DNA of 22,817 bases from an uncultured Clostridia bacterium (GCA_934130435.1 CAKOYB010000014.1:1-22817), one strand, 5' to 3'; shown: positions 1-8,646, numbered from the stretch's first letter. The notes: generated by a model not told the origin, from the letters alone. Program-made: numbers and translations.

Positions 1-152
1 AAAAAAGAAAATAGCATAAATAAAAATAAAGTAGCTAGTAGATAGTAGTGTTTAAATATATTTTTAACACACATATCACTAGCTACTTCATATTTGAATT
101 TGTCTAGAGCTGCTTTTGCTTCTGGTACAACTTTTTGATTACTTCTTGCCAT
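1..152 (-). CDS. Alpha/beta-type small acid-soluble spore protein, 5' part, divergent C-terminus, runs off the window
   Basis: The start codon is the complement of 150-152, preceded on the minus strand by AGGAGG six to ten bases upstream. The first 27 residues match the DNA-binding spore protein family closely: MARSNQKVVPEAKAAL, then a KFKYEVASD segment. This segment is the site where the germination protease GPR cuts family members. These proteins coat and protect DNA in the dormant spore. After residue 27 the match stops. The family normally continues with a Gly/Asn-rich stretch and a second helix (the GSVGG region), but here the frame continues as a hydrophobic, AT-rich sequence (KNIFKHYYLLATLF) that stays open to the edge. 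Either the gene is broken, or the window or contig edge is chimeric. The N-terminal identification is firm; the gene's integrity is not. Confidence 0.72.
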   Translation of the reverse strand, partial: MARSNQKVVPEAKAALDKFKYEVASDMCVKNIFKHYYLLATLFLFMLFSF

Positions 153-193
153 TATAATTTCACCTCCTAGGAAATTTTTTAGAAAAAACATAT

Positions 194-220
194 TAAAATG
201 TTTTTCAATATTTATAATGC
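194..220 (-). promoter_or_regulatory. Possible sigma-G-like promoter for the spore protein
   Basis: On the minus strand, GCATT (complement of 216-220) lies 15 bases before CATTTTA (complement of 194-200). The second element fits the sigma-G -10 consensus CATnnTA, and GCATT resembles its -35. The spacing is shorter than the usual 17-18, so this is a weak call that rests partly on the downstream SASP start at 152. Confidence 0.3.
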
Positions 221-290
221 GTAAAAAACAAAAAAATAAACTGGAAAATATTGCAAAAATAAAAGTACAGATAAAGTAAAAAAATAAATG

Positions 291-319
291 TTGTAAAAAA
301 AAGTAAATAATTATATAAT
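291..319 (+). promoter_or_regulatory. Sigma-A-type promoter for the HAD phosphatase
   Basis: TTGTAA (291-296), a 17-base spacer, then TATAAT (314-319). It lies about 30 bases before the start codon at 351, which has an AAGGAG ribosome binding site. The same TTGTAA/TATAAT pairing recurs before the 853-residue gene. Confidence 0.55.
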
Positions 320-350
320 TTAAGAAGAAAAAAATAAAAAGGAGAAAATA

Positions 351-1217
351 ATGTATAAATTAATAGCAATTGATTTGGATGGAACACTACTAAATTCTTA
401 TGGAGAAGTTAGTAAAGAAAATAGAAAAGCAATCGAATATGCAATGAAAAGGGGCTCAAGAGTAGTTATAGCATCAGGAAGAGATACTGATTCGGTAAAG
501 AAAATAAGCTTAGATTTAGGAATAAACGATTATTTAATAGCCGGAAATGGAGCAAATATATATAATATAAAAAATAGTAGAAACATGTATGAAAATTTTT
601 TAGAAAAAGATAAAGCATTAAAAATTATTGATATATGTAAAAATAATAGTATTTTCTTTAATGTATATACAGATAATGGAATAATTACAGAAAATATTAA
701 TTATAATGTCAAAGTTTTTAACAGTGAGAATAATTTTAAACCAATTGATAAACAAACAAATATAGAAATTGTAAGTGACATATATGAATATATAAAAAAC
801 AATGATTTTAAAATACTAAAGATAATAATATGTGACGACAATAATATTATCTTTAATAGAATAACAGATAAAATAAGCAAAATTAATAACATTAATATAC
901 TAGATGTTGAACATATGTCTAGAAAAATAATAAAAGACGGAACAAATGATATAAAAATGGAGTATTTTTATACTGAAATTTCAAATGAAAATGCAGATAA
1001 ATGGGATGCTATAGAATTTCTTATAAAAAAATTAAATATAGAAAACAAGGAAGTTATGTGTATAGGAGACAACGAAAACGACAGGAAAATGATACAAAAT
1101 GCCGGACTTGGAGTAAGCATGGGAAAAAGTGCATTAGCTTCAAAAGACATCGGGGATTATATTACAGAAAGCAACAATGATGATGGAGTAGCAAAAGTTA
1201 TATATAAATATATATAA
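351..1217 (+). CDS. Cof-type HAD-superfamily phosphatase
   Basis: This 288-residue protein is a haloacid-dehalogenase-type hydrolase of the Cof/YkrA group. It is probably a cytosolic phosphatase acting on a small phosphorylated metabolite such as a sugar phosphate or flavin nucleotide. Motif I, DLDGT, supplies the nucleophile Asp8 and acid/base Asp10. Ser41 in the VIASGR segment fits motif II, Lys217 in the NADKW segment fits motif III, and GDNEND (239-244) is the motif IV metal site. The variable region between motifs II and III is the type IIB cap that selects the substrate, so the substrate cannot be read from the motifs. Length is normal for the family (about 260-290). The start follows AAGGAGAAAATA. 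It stands alone between its own promoter and that of the pilus locus, and no clear terminator follows it. Confidence 0.88.
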   Translation: MYKLIAIDLDGTLLNSYGEVSKENRKAIEYAMKRGSRVVIASGRDTDSVKKISLDLGINDYLIAGNGANIYNIKNSRNMYENFLEKDKALKIIDICKNNSIFFNVYTDNGIITENINYNVKVFNSENNFKPIDKQTNIEIVSDIYEYIKNNDFKILKIIICDDNNIIFNRITDKISKINNINILDVEHMSRKIIKDGTNDIKMEYFYTEISNENADKWDAIEFLIKKLNIENKEVMCIGDNENDRKMIQNAGLGVSMGKSALASKDIGDYITESNNDDGVAKVIYKYI

Positions 1218-1291
1218 TGTTACGAACATATTACAAATATAAAACTTTTTAATTACAGATAAAAAAGCTCATTGAATAATGACTCAAATTA

Positions 1292-1322
1292 TTGTAAAAT
1301 AAAGTATAGAATATTATATAAT
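1292..1322 (+). promoter_or_regulatory. Candidate promoter of the Tad-like locus
   Basis: TTGTAA (1292-1297) precedes an AT-rich -10 region, either TATATA at 1315-1320 (17-base spacer) or TATAAT at 1317-1322 (19-base spacer). It lies in the 152-base gap between the HAD gene and the first machine gene, about 50 bases before the start at 1370. I see no strong terminator in this gap. Confidence 0.45.
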
Positions 1323-1369
1323 AACGCGAAAAATGTAGATAAACATTTTTATTTTATGGAGGTAGTATT

Positions 1370-2266
1370 ATGGCAACTAATCCAATTCAAAAGGAGAGAA
1401 ATAATGCAATAATCCTAGGAGCAGTAATAGGACTAATAATAGGAGCAGTACTTACATTGCTTGTAGGAATGATAATTAATCCAGATATTTTAAGCATAAG
1501 TGGAACTTCAAAAGACGCAAAAGTTGAAGTTTCGGTTTTAAACAAGGATATTAAATCTGGAAATGAAATAACTTCTAATGATGTATCAATAATAAAAGTA
1601 CAAGAATCAATGGTTTCAACAGATTACGTTGTTAATGGAACAATAAAAACAGGAAGCACAGCAAAAGTGAATTTGGCAGCTGGTACAGTGTTAGCCAAAA
1701 GTATGATAAATGAACCAACAGAAACAGTAAAAAATGATGTAAGACAACAAGAATATAACATGATTTCACTTCCTACAGCATTGAAAAATAATGACTTTGT
1801 TGATATAAGACTTTTATTGCCATCAGGACAGGATTTTATAGTTATTGCCAAAAAAAGAGTTGTTAATTGCAATGATACAACTATATGGATGAATTTAGAT
1901 GAAGAAGAGACTCTAGCGATGAGCAATGCAATAGTTGAACATTATATAATGCTTGGGTCAAAACTATATGCAACAAGATATACAGATGCTGGATTACAAA
2001 ATCAAACAACAGTAACATATACACCAAACCAAGCAGTAACACTATTGATTTCTGGCAATGCAAATATACCTGCAGAGAAAAAATCTAATGGACAAGGAAG
2101 ATATATACAAGCATTAAAAGATTTAAGAAATTCAACAATAAATTCAGAACTTAATAAATATGACGATACAGGATTAAAAAATCTAGAGACTAAGATAGAA
2201 GAAGAAATAAAAAATTTAAAAGAAGCTAGATCACTTTACTTTAGCAATTTGAATTCAGCAAGTTAA
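1370..2266 (+). CDS. CpaB-like SAF-domain pilus assembly protein
   Basis: 298 residues. One N-terminal membrane helix (about residues 13-38, Gly/Ile/Leu-rich) is followed by an extracytoplasmic region. Residues about 52-115 read as a SAF domain (VLNKDIKSGNEITSNDV, then AGTVLAKSMI), as in CpaB/RcpC and flagellar FlgA. A beta-rich segment follows (DFVDIRLLLPSGQDFIVIAK), then a helical, charged C-terminus rich in Glu and Lys. In Gram-negative Tad systems CpaB/RcpC works with the secretin; here no outer membrane is expected, so it more likely contacts the cell wall or pilus base. It is the first gene of the run, has a GGAGG site, and lies 17 bases before the CpaE-like gene. The family call rests on SAF-like spacing plus context, not on a database search. 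Confidence 0.7.
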   Translation: MATNPIQKERNNAIILGAVIGLIIGAVLTLLVGMIINPDILSISGTSKDAKVEVSVLNKDIKSGNEITSNDVSIIKVQESMVSTDYVVNGTIKTGSTAKVNLAAGTVLAKSMINEPTETVKNDVRQQEYNMISLPTALKNNDFVDIRLLLPSGQDFIVIAKKRVVNCNDTTIWMNLDEEETLAMSNAIVEHYIMLGSKLYATRYTDAGLQNQTTVTYTPNQAVTLLISGNANIPAEKKSNGQGRYIQALKDLRNSTINSELNKYDDTGLKNLETKIEEEIKNLKEARSLYFSNLNSAS

Positions 2267-2283
2267 AACGAAAGGAAAAAATA

Positions 2284-3123
2284 ATGCCAATAGTAACATT
2301 TTGGAGTAATACGCAAAAAACAATAGGCCAAACTGTAGTTGCTTCTTCAGTAGCTACTGCTATGGCTATGGATTGTTCATATAAGATACTATTAATATCT
2401 GCAGATGTAAATAATAACCAGCTAGAAAAGAACTTTGGAATGCAACAAAACAACGATGGAATCTTAAGATCAATTATTCAGTCAAAGCCTAGAATGGATT
2501 TGGACTCTGGAATAGAGGGATTATTAAGATTAACAAGAACAAACAGACTGTCCCCAGAACTAATAAAGGATTATACTAAAGTAATTATTAACAATAGACT
2601 AGAAATATTGTATTCACCAAGTTTGATGGGAAAGGACATTAACGAACTATTAGAATGCTTTAGAAAAATAATAACAAACGCTGCACAATATTATGATTAT
2701 GTATTTGTTGATTTAAAAAAAGGAATTAATTTGCCCCAAATATGGGAAATTTTAGAGCAATCAGATATAGTAGTTTTAAATACAATGCAAAATAGCGAAC
2801 AGATGTTAAACTTTATGAGAGTTAGGCAAGCACAAAGCATACTAAACGAAAATAAGCTAATTTGGACTATAGGCAAATATGACTCAGAAACGAAGTATGA
2901 CACGAAGTATCTAACAAAGAATATATGGAAAAACGATGTTATATATCCGATGAGTTATAATACAAAGCTTTTTGAAGCTACACAAGAAGGAAGACTTGCA
3001 AACTTTCTTCTTGAAATAAGAAGCTCAAAAGGAAGAAACAAAAACAATTATATTTTGGAAGAAACCAGAGAATTAATGCAGGCAATAATAAGTAAGTACG
3101 AGATTTTACGAAGGAGTAGATAG
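2284..3123 (+). CDS. CpaE/TadZ-like MinD-family protein with degenerate P-loop
   Basis: 279 residues with the layout of CpaE/TadZ, the ParA/MinD-type protein that places Tad machines in the cell. The N-terminal strand VTFWS leads to SNTQKTIGQT (8-17), where a deviant Walker A (normally KGGxGKT) should be. A Lys is present at 12, but the Lys before the final Thr is Gln16. The next part, AVATAMA-like helix and ILLISADVNNNQLEKNFG, follows the switch I pattern, and FVDLKKG with Asp143 fits Walker B. The family is cytosolic and membrane-associated. Loss of the catalytic Lys suggests weak or no ATP hydrolysis, as already known for some TadZ proteins. It ends 20 bases before the CpaF-like gene and has an AAGGA site. 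Confidence 0.66.
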   Translation: MPIVTFWSNTQKTIGQTVVASSVATAMAMDCSYKILLISADVNNNQLEKNFGMQQNNDGILRSIIQSKPRMDLDSGIEGLLRLTRTNRLSPELIKDYTKVIINNRLEILYSPSLMGKDINELLECFRKIITNAAQYYDYVFVDLKKGINLPQIWEILEQSDIVVLNTMQNSEQMLNFMRVRQAQSILNENKLIWTIGKYDSETKYDTKYLTKNIWKNDVIYPMSYNTKLFEATQEGRLANFLLEIRSSKGRNKNNYILEETRELMQAIISKYEILRRSR

Positions 3124-3143
3124 ATTAAGGGAGGATACACTTA

Positions 3144-5103
3144 ATGGGAGGTATTGGAAATTTTCTATTACTTATTGGAATTATAATAATAGCTACAATG
3201 ATTATTATGAGAGTTCTAAAAAACAAGAAGAATGCAGAAATAGTAGAAAAAATTGAAGTAGACGAAAAAACATACAGTATAGAAAAAATGCTTGAATTTG
3301 TTAAGAAAAGACTAGACGAAATTACAAAAGTTAATCTATATGATATAGGACTTTCAGAAGAAGAACTTAATAAAAGAAAAAATAAGAAATATGAGCTAAA
3401 AAAAGCACTTAAAGGATGTACATATGGAGATGTTAATGACAAAAAATACATAAAAACACTTATATATGATTTACTTCTTCAAGAGTATGGAGTAAACGAA
3501 ATTAACATATCAAAAGCAATACCTTTTGACTTACCATCTTTATTAACACCACAAGATAAATTTGATATTCTTATATATGTATATCAAAAAGATTTTAAAT
3601 ATGAAGCTTTAACTCAACTAATAAAAAAATATAATTTAGCTGAACTAAAATATATTGAAGGGGAAGCAAAACCTTGCTATGTAATAACAAAAGAAGAGAT
3701 AAGCGATATATTTGACAAAGAGCAATTGACATTATCATTTACAGACAAACTAAGCGTAGTAGTACAAAGAATATACCAAAAATATAAAGGCTATAGTAGC
3801 ATAGATGAAGTAAGAGATATGAATATAGATGGCGTTTCAGGAGGTGTATCTGGACTACCAGAATCATTCTTAAGCCAAGTTGCACAAACGGATGGAGATT
3901 ATTTAAATCAAGTTTTAGAAAATCGTGTACCTAGAGCATGTGATAGCATTTGGATATTCTTCCAAGGTAAGTCAATAAGACTTGAATTTTTATCATTTGG
4001 GTCTGAGTCAGAACTAAAAAGGGTTTGTCAAAATATATATAAATATAATAACCCAGGACAATTATCTGATACAAACGGATATAAAATAAACGAAATGAAA
4101 GATGGATCTCGTGTTGTTGTTGTAAGACCAAGCTTTTCAGAAACATGGGCATTTTTCGTAAGAAAGTTTGACGTTAAAAGGGCAACTTTAGAGCAACTTA
4201 TAACTTGTGGAGGAAAAGAAAATGCAATAGACTTGCTAAAGTTCTTAGTAAAAGGGGCAAGGATTGTTTCACTTACAGGAGAACAAGGTTGTGGTAAAAC
4301 AACAATGCTTATGGGAATGATAGAAAACATATACGAAACAATGAACATAAGGGTTCAGGAAACAGCGTTTGAGTTGCACTTAAGAAAAATATATCCAACA
4401 AGAAATATTTTAACCTTTAGAGAAACAGATACAATATCTGGACAAGAAGGACTAGACGTTCAAAAGAAAACAGATGGTTCTGTTAATATAATCCGGAGAG
4501 GTTGCAACAGACCCCGTAGCATCTTGGATGATACAAGCAGCCCAAGTAGCATCAAAGTTCACATTATTTACACACCATGCTAAAACTTTTCCTAACTTAG
4601 TTACAGCACTAAGAAACTCTATGTTAAGAACAGGTGTATTTAAAGATGAGAAAACAGCAGAAGAACAGGTTATACAAGTTTTAAACTTTGATATACATTT
4701 AGTTAAAGATTTTAGAGGAAGAAGATATATAGAAAGAATTACAGAATGTATACCAGTAGAAAACCAGAACTTATATACATTTGATCATAGAAAAGAAAAA
4801 ACTCTAGAAGGAAAGCTTGATAAATTTTTAGATAACGCAACTAACTATTTTACTAAAATTACAGATAAAGAAACATACAAATATATAAATATAATGGAAT
4901 ACATAAATGATGAATATGTAATAACAAATAAAATTTCTGATTATAACTTATCAGAAATGAGAAAAAACATGAACGAATCAGATCAAGAAGAATTTGATAG
5001 ATTTGTCGAAAGAGTATGGAAAACAGAAGTAAAAAAACCAGAAGACTATGTAGAAAACCAAAACAAAATAACAGCAAAAAGAGGTAGACCAAGAAAAAAA
5101 TAA
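3144..5103 (+). pseudogene. CpaF/TadA-type secretion ATPase, interrupted by a +1 frameshift at 4493-4494
   Basis: This is the motor ATPase of the machine (type II/IV secretion, CpaF/TadA branch). The first frame runs from 3144 and would stop at 4583, but its last residues are nonsense for the family. Dropping one C at 4493/4494 (ATCCGG) joins it to the frame ending at 5103 and restores a continuous family sequence, ...TDGSVNII then GEVATDPVASWMIQAAQ, giving about 652 residues. The Walker A is GEQGCGKT (379-386). SGQEGLDVQKKTDG and FTLFTHHAKT are characteristic downstream segments. Unusual for a cytosolic ATPase, the N-terminus is a membrane helix (residues 5-22). The tail is Lys/Arg-rich. The shift may be a true mutation or a sequencing error; programmed shifting looks unlikely, since no stop or slippery pairing is at the site. 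Confidence 0.83.
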
Positions 5104-5139
5104 TATTTAAACTATACTAAAGACAGGAGGTGTATTAAA

Positions 5140-7209
5140 ATGGCAGATTCTTTATTTTATATCATTATAGGAATAGCTGCAGGAGGATTACTACTACTTT
5201 TTATAGGATATATGGCACTTACAAAATCATTTAATAAAGAAGATTTAAGATATGCAAAGGAGCTAAGAAAGAATCTTCAAACTAATACATTCTCTATTGA
5301 TGTAATTTATCAGAAATTATACGTTTTATATACAAAGATTCCGTTCTTTAGTAGATATTTATCAAAACTCAGAAGAAGACTAGAAATAATAAGTGTACAA
5401 GATGAGTATTTAACGAGGAAACAAGCGGCAAAATCATTAACTAAAGCGCTGATGATTATTATACCATTTACAATTTTAATCATCATACTTACAAAAGATA
5501 ACTATTTGTTAAAATTTATATTAATAATTTATGAAATATTTGTAACTGAAGTTATAATTGATAGCAGTGTTGATAAATTAGATAATAAAATTTTAGTACA
5601 ACAGGTTGATTTATTTACTGAGATTAGACATGCATACCATGAAACAAATATGGTTGAAGAGGCAATATATCAGGTTGCACAAGATGATGAAAAAGAGGTT
5701 TCACATCAAGCCGAAAAAATATATGAAGTACTAGTATCTGACGATCCGGAAGGAGAATTAGAGAAGTATTACGATGTTGCACCAAACAGCTACTTAAAAG
5801 AGTTTGCAGGAGTTTCATACTTAACAAAAGAGTTTGGAGACAGAACAATAAATGACGAATCTTTATATTTGAAAAACATAAATAATATAGCACAAGAAAT
5901 GCAAATTGAAATACTAAAAAGAGAAAAATTAAATTATGTATTTCAAAGTTTGTCTTTTATAGCAATTGCTCCAGTTCTTTTTATAGAGCCACTTAAAAAC
6001 TGGGCTGTATCACAATTTAGCTTTACAGACTCTTTCTATAGTGGAAAACTAGGATTTATAGTTCAAGCAATAATTCTTATTCTGACAGCAGTATGCTTTG
6101 TACTAATTAGAAAAGTAAAAGACAATGGATCAATTCAAGCAATAGTAAATGAGAATCCTTGGCAGAAAAAGTTATATAGTAAGGCTATTATTAAAAAAAT
6201 TGTTGATATGTTTGTTCCTAAAAAAGGAACACGCGAGTATAGAAAAACTGAAAAATTATTAAAAGATTCAGCTTCAAAGCTTAAAATGGAATGGCTATAT
6301 TTAAATAGAATTGTTTTATCGATAGTGGTGTTTGCAATATCAATTTTTGCAATAGAAAAAATACATAAAATCTCTATTGATTATGTTTATACAAATACTT
6401 CACAAGATTCAACAATTGTAGGAATGTCTTCAGAAGAATTATTTGGAGTTCAGCAGACTTTAAAAAGTGATAATGTATTTTTAGATAAGTATAAAGGAAA
6501 AAAAGTAAATAAAGAAACATTAAAATTAGCAATTAGAAATTCACAAGACTATGCTGAAGCTACAGAAGATGAAATAGAAGAAGCTACAAATAGGATATAT
6601 AAAAAGTTACAAACAATAAATAATGAATACTTTAACTATTTGGAATTATTAATATCAATAGCATTTGCCTATTTAGGATATATGTTTCCAATGTGGTTGC
6701 TATTCTTCCAAGCTAAGATGCGTGCTTTAGAAATGGAAGATGAAGTAATGCAATTCCAGACAATTATACTGATGCTTATGAAAATAGAAAGAGTAAATGT
6801 TGAAATAATTCTAGAATGGCTTGAAAGATATTCAAATATATTTAGAGAACCAATAACAAAGTGCGTTAACAATTACGAGGCTGGAGCCTGGGAAGCACTA
6901 GAACAATTAAAAAATGATGTAACATATATTAAATTTATTAGAATTGTAGAAAGTTTACAAGCTGCAGTTGAAAAAATTCCTATCAGCAAGGCTTTTGATG
7001 AACTAGATTCAGAAAGAGATTATTATCAAGAAAAAAGAAAAGAATCAAATAATAGATTAATTTCAAGAAAAGGATTAATAGGAAAAGCAATTGGATTTAC
7101 ACCGATGATAAGCTTATTTATTGGTTATTTAGTTGGACCAATGATTATTATAGGATTATCAAGCATGACACAAACATTCAGCAGCATGTCTCAAATGTCA
7201 ACATTTTAA
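5140..7209 (+). CDS. Fused TadB-TadC-type membrane platform protein
   Basis: 689 residues, about twice the length of a single TadB or TadC. The protein has two tandem halves. The first (about 1-335) has an N-terminal helix (5-27), paired helices near 104-140, a cytosolic helical block containing AYHETNMVEEAIYQVA, and two helices near 268-322. The second (about 385-689) has a helix near 390, a pair near 500-525, a T2SSF-like block with MEDEVMQFQTIILMLM, and a C-terminal pair near 650-678. T2SSF proteins form the inner-membrane platform that couples the ATPase to subunit extraction. Usually two genes encode it; here one does. It follows the ATPase by 36 bases with an AGGAGG site and precedes the pilin-like genes, the normal Tad order. 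Confidence 0.8.
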   Translation: MADSLFYIIIGIAAGGLLLLFIGYMALTKSFNKEDLRYAKELRKNLQTNTFSIDVIYQKLYVLYTKIPFFSRYLSKLRRRLEIISVQDEYLTRKQAAKSLTKALMIIIPFTILIIILTKDNYLLKFILIIYEIFVTEVIIDSSVDKLDNKILVQQVDLFTEIRHAYHETNMVEEAIYQVAQDDEKEVSHQAEKIYEVLVSDDPEGELEKYYDVAPNSYLKEFAGVSYLTKEFGDRTINDESLYLKNINNIAQEMQIEILKREKLNYVFQSLSFIAIAPVLFIEPLKNWAVSQFSFTDSFYSGKLGFIVQAIILILTAVCFVLIRKVKDNGSIQAIVNENPWQKKLYSKAIIKKIVDMFVPKKGTREYRKTEKLLKDSASKLKMEWLYLNRIVLSIVVFAISIFAIEKIHKISIDYVYTNTSQDSTIVGMSSEELFGVQQTLKSDNVFLDKYKGKKVNKETLKLAIRNSQDYAEATEDEIEEATNRIYKKLQTINNEYFNYLELLISIAFAYLGYMFPMWLLFFQAKMRALEMEDEVMQFQTIILMLMKIERVNVEIILEWLERYSNIFREPITKCVNNYEAGAWEALEQLKNDVTYIKFIRIVESLQAAVEKIPISKAFDELDSERDYYQEKRKESNNRLISRKGLIGKAIGFTPMISLFIGYLVGPMIIIGLSSMTQTFSSMSQMSTF

Positions 7210-7225
7210 AATATAGGAGGAATAG

Positions 7226-7609
7226 ATGGAAAATGCAACAAAAGCTTTAACAATGGCAGCAGGAATTTTAATAGCGCTAGTAATCATTTCAGTAATAGTA
7301 ATATTATTTACAAGAATAGCTCAAATAAAAAAAGCTGATCTTAGTACTGAGGAAGCTAGACAAATTGAAGAGTTTAATAGTAAATATGCAAAATATAAAG
7401 GAAAGCTTGTTTATGGCACAGAAGTGATAACTATAATAAATAGGGCTAAGGAAGATGGAATAACTGTTGAAATTGGTAATCAGGTACAAGATAAGTATGT
7501 AACAGATAACATTACAGAATATACAAGAAACGTATATAAATGTGAAGATATTGAGTATGAAAAAGGAAAAGTATCAAAAATTACATTTAGTATTACAGAA
7601 AAAAAATGA
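7226..7609 (+). CDS. Pilin-like protein, MENATKAL type, with GTEV C-terminal module
   Basis: 127 residues. It starts MENATKALTMAAGIL and has one hydrophobic helix (about 8-28), then a charged linker and a small soluble domain. The domain opens with FNSKYAKYKGKLVYGTEVI and ends in a beta-rich tail. The initiator ATG is immediately preceded by an in-frame TAG (7223-7225), so no longer leader can exist: the Glu is residue 2. This N-terminus resembles the mature hydrophobic helix of Flp-type subunits. It lies 16 bases after the platform gene, with an AGGAGG site. I infer a subunit or pseudopilin of the machine; no defined family name is known to me. Confidence 0.68.
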   Translation: MENATKALTMAAGILIALVIISVIVILFTRIAQIKKADLSTEEARQIEEFNSKYAKYKGKLVYGTEVITIINRAKEDGITVEIGNQVQDKYVTDNITEYTRNVYKCEDIEYEKGKVSKITFSITEKK

Positions 7610-7670
7610 AAAATTATTAGAATTATATTAAGCTTATAAAACAAACTTCTGTTATATGGAGGAAAAATAG

Positions 7671-8036
7671 ATGGAAAATGCAACAAGAGCTTTACTTATG
7701 GCAGCTAGTATTTTAATTGGTATACTAATAATAACACTAATGATAATATTATTTAGAAGTGGAGGAAACGCTGGAAAAGCGGGAGAGAAAGAAGCATCAA
7801 GACTGGAAGTTGAACAATTTAATGTGCACTTTTCTAAATATTTAAACAAGGAATTAACAGTATATGATGTAGTAAGCATTTATAATTATGTACAAGACTG
7901 TGGAAAAGTCAAAATAAAGGGAGAAAAAATATTAAAAGACAAGATTAGCGATAATATAGACAAAACATACAAATTAAATATAGATGATTATGATAAAGAT
8001 GGATTTGTAACGGAAATTAGCATTACAAATAAGTAG
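7671..8036 (+). CDS. Pilin-like protein, MENATRAL type
   Basis: 121 residues, a paralogue of the preceding gene. It starts MENATRALLMAASILIG and has a hydrophobic helix (about 7-29). A Gly-rich linker leads to a soluble module beginning EQFNVHFSKYLNKELTVYDVV, the same position and spacing as the FN..Y..GTEV module of its neighbour. As there, TAG (7668-7670) directly precedes the ATG in frame, excluding a leader peptide. The ribosome site is TGGAGGAAAAA. The gap of 61 bases to the gene before it holds nothing else I can support. Role inferred from context: an accessory subunit that presents a small domain on the cell surface. Confidence 0.66.
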   Translation: MENATRALLMAASILIGILIITLMIILFRSGGNAGKAGEKEASRLEVEQFNVHFSKYLNKELTVYDVVSIYNYVQDCGKVKIKGEKILKDKISDNIDKTYKLNIDDYDKDGFVTEISITNK

Positions 8037-8088
8037 CACTGCAAAATAATAATTCCAATAAAAGGAAAAATAAAAGGTAAAAAAAATA

Positions 8089-8117
8089 TTGCATAAAGTT
8101 TTATTAAATAGTATAAT
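8089..8117 (+). promoter_or_regulatory. Internal promoter within the pilin gene cluster
   Basis: TTGCAT (8089-8094), a 17-base spacer, and a perfect TATAAT (8112-8117), in the 99-base gap before the TTG-initiated gene at 8136. This is among the best housekeeping-type promoter matches in the window. It would make the later pilin-like genes at least partly independent of the promoter before the machine genes. Confidence 0.55.
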
Positions 8118-8135
8118 GTAGAAAGGAAGAGAAAC

Positions 8136-8588
8136 TTGAAGAAAACCATAACAATCATAATAATATTATTTATAATATTTATAGCAGTATTTTATATTTG
8201 GATTACTCAAAACAGAAACCAATATAGACAAGCACAAATGCAGAATTACGAATATGAACAATATAAAAAAAGAGAACTTTATGGTACAGAAGTAATAACA
8301 CTAATTAATAAGGCAATGAATGAAAATGAAAAGAATAGTATTCCACAAAATAATAAAGGACAATATATAGAAAATAACACCAACAGTATTATTATTGAAG
8401 TTATAATGATAATAGACGAAGAAAAAAAACAAACTAAAAGCTATAGAATGGAGGCAATAAGCAAAGTTGGAATTTCTAGTTTTATAACTAATTTTAATAC
8501 TGAAAAGTTTAAAATAAAAGAAATAACATACCATGAAAATGGAAGGATAAAAGGCATAACAATTGAGCAGCAGAATTTAAATAATTAG
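8136..8588 (+). CDS. Single-span membrane protein with GTEV module, pilin cluster
   Basis: 150 residues from a TTG start with AAGGAAG upstream. The N-terminus is MKKTITIIIILFIIF, a Lys-capped membrane helix (about 4-23), not the MENA type seen in its neighbours. After the helix comes a Gln/Tyr-rich linker, then RELYGTEVITLINKAM, which closely matches YGTEVITIINRAK of the protein encoded at 7226. The remainder is a longer soluble domain ending in beta-rich KIKEITYHENGRIKGITIEQQ. The shared module points to common ancestry and to a partner role in the same structure, perhaps a minor pseudopilin or anchor. Function not known. Confidence 0.62.
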   Translation: MKKTITIIIILFIIFIAVFYIWITQNRNQYRQAQMQNYEYEQYKKRELYGTEVITLINKAMNENEKNSIPQNNKGQYIENNTNSIIIEVIMIIDEEKKQTKSYRMEAISKVGISSFITNFNTEKFKIKEITYHENGRIKGITIEQQNLNN

Positions 8589-8646
8589 TTTTTTATGTTT
8601 GGATTTTTTAATCTAAAAAATATATATTACAAAGGAGGATAAAAAA

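Noticed and set aside
1624..1926. Minus-strand open frames inside the pilus and other genes
   Set aside because: They oppose well-supported genes, lack ribosome sites, and have the Ser/Phe/Leu-rich makeup expected of antisense frames in AT-rich DNA.
4480..4530. Programmed +1 frameshift in the ATPase gene
   Set aside because: No stop codon or slippery P-site at the shift; re-pairing of the Ile tRNA on UCC would be poor. Error or mutation is simpler.
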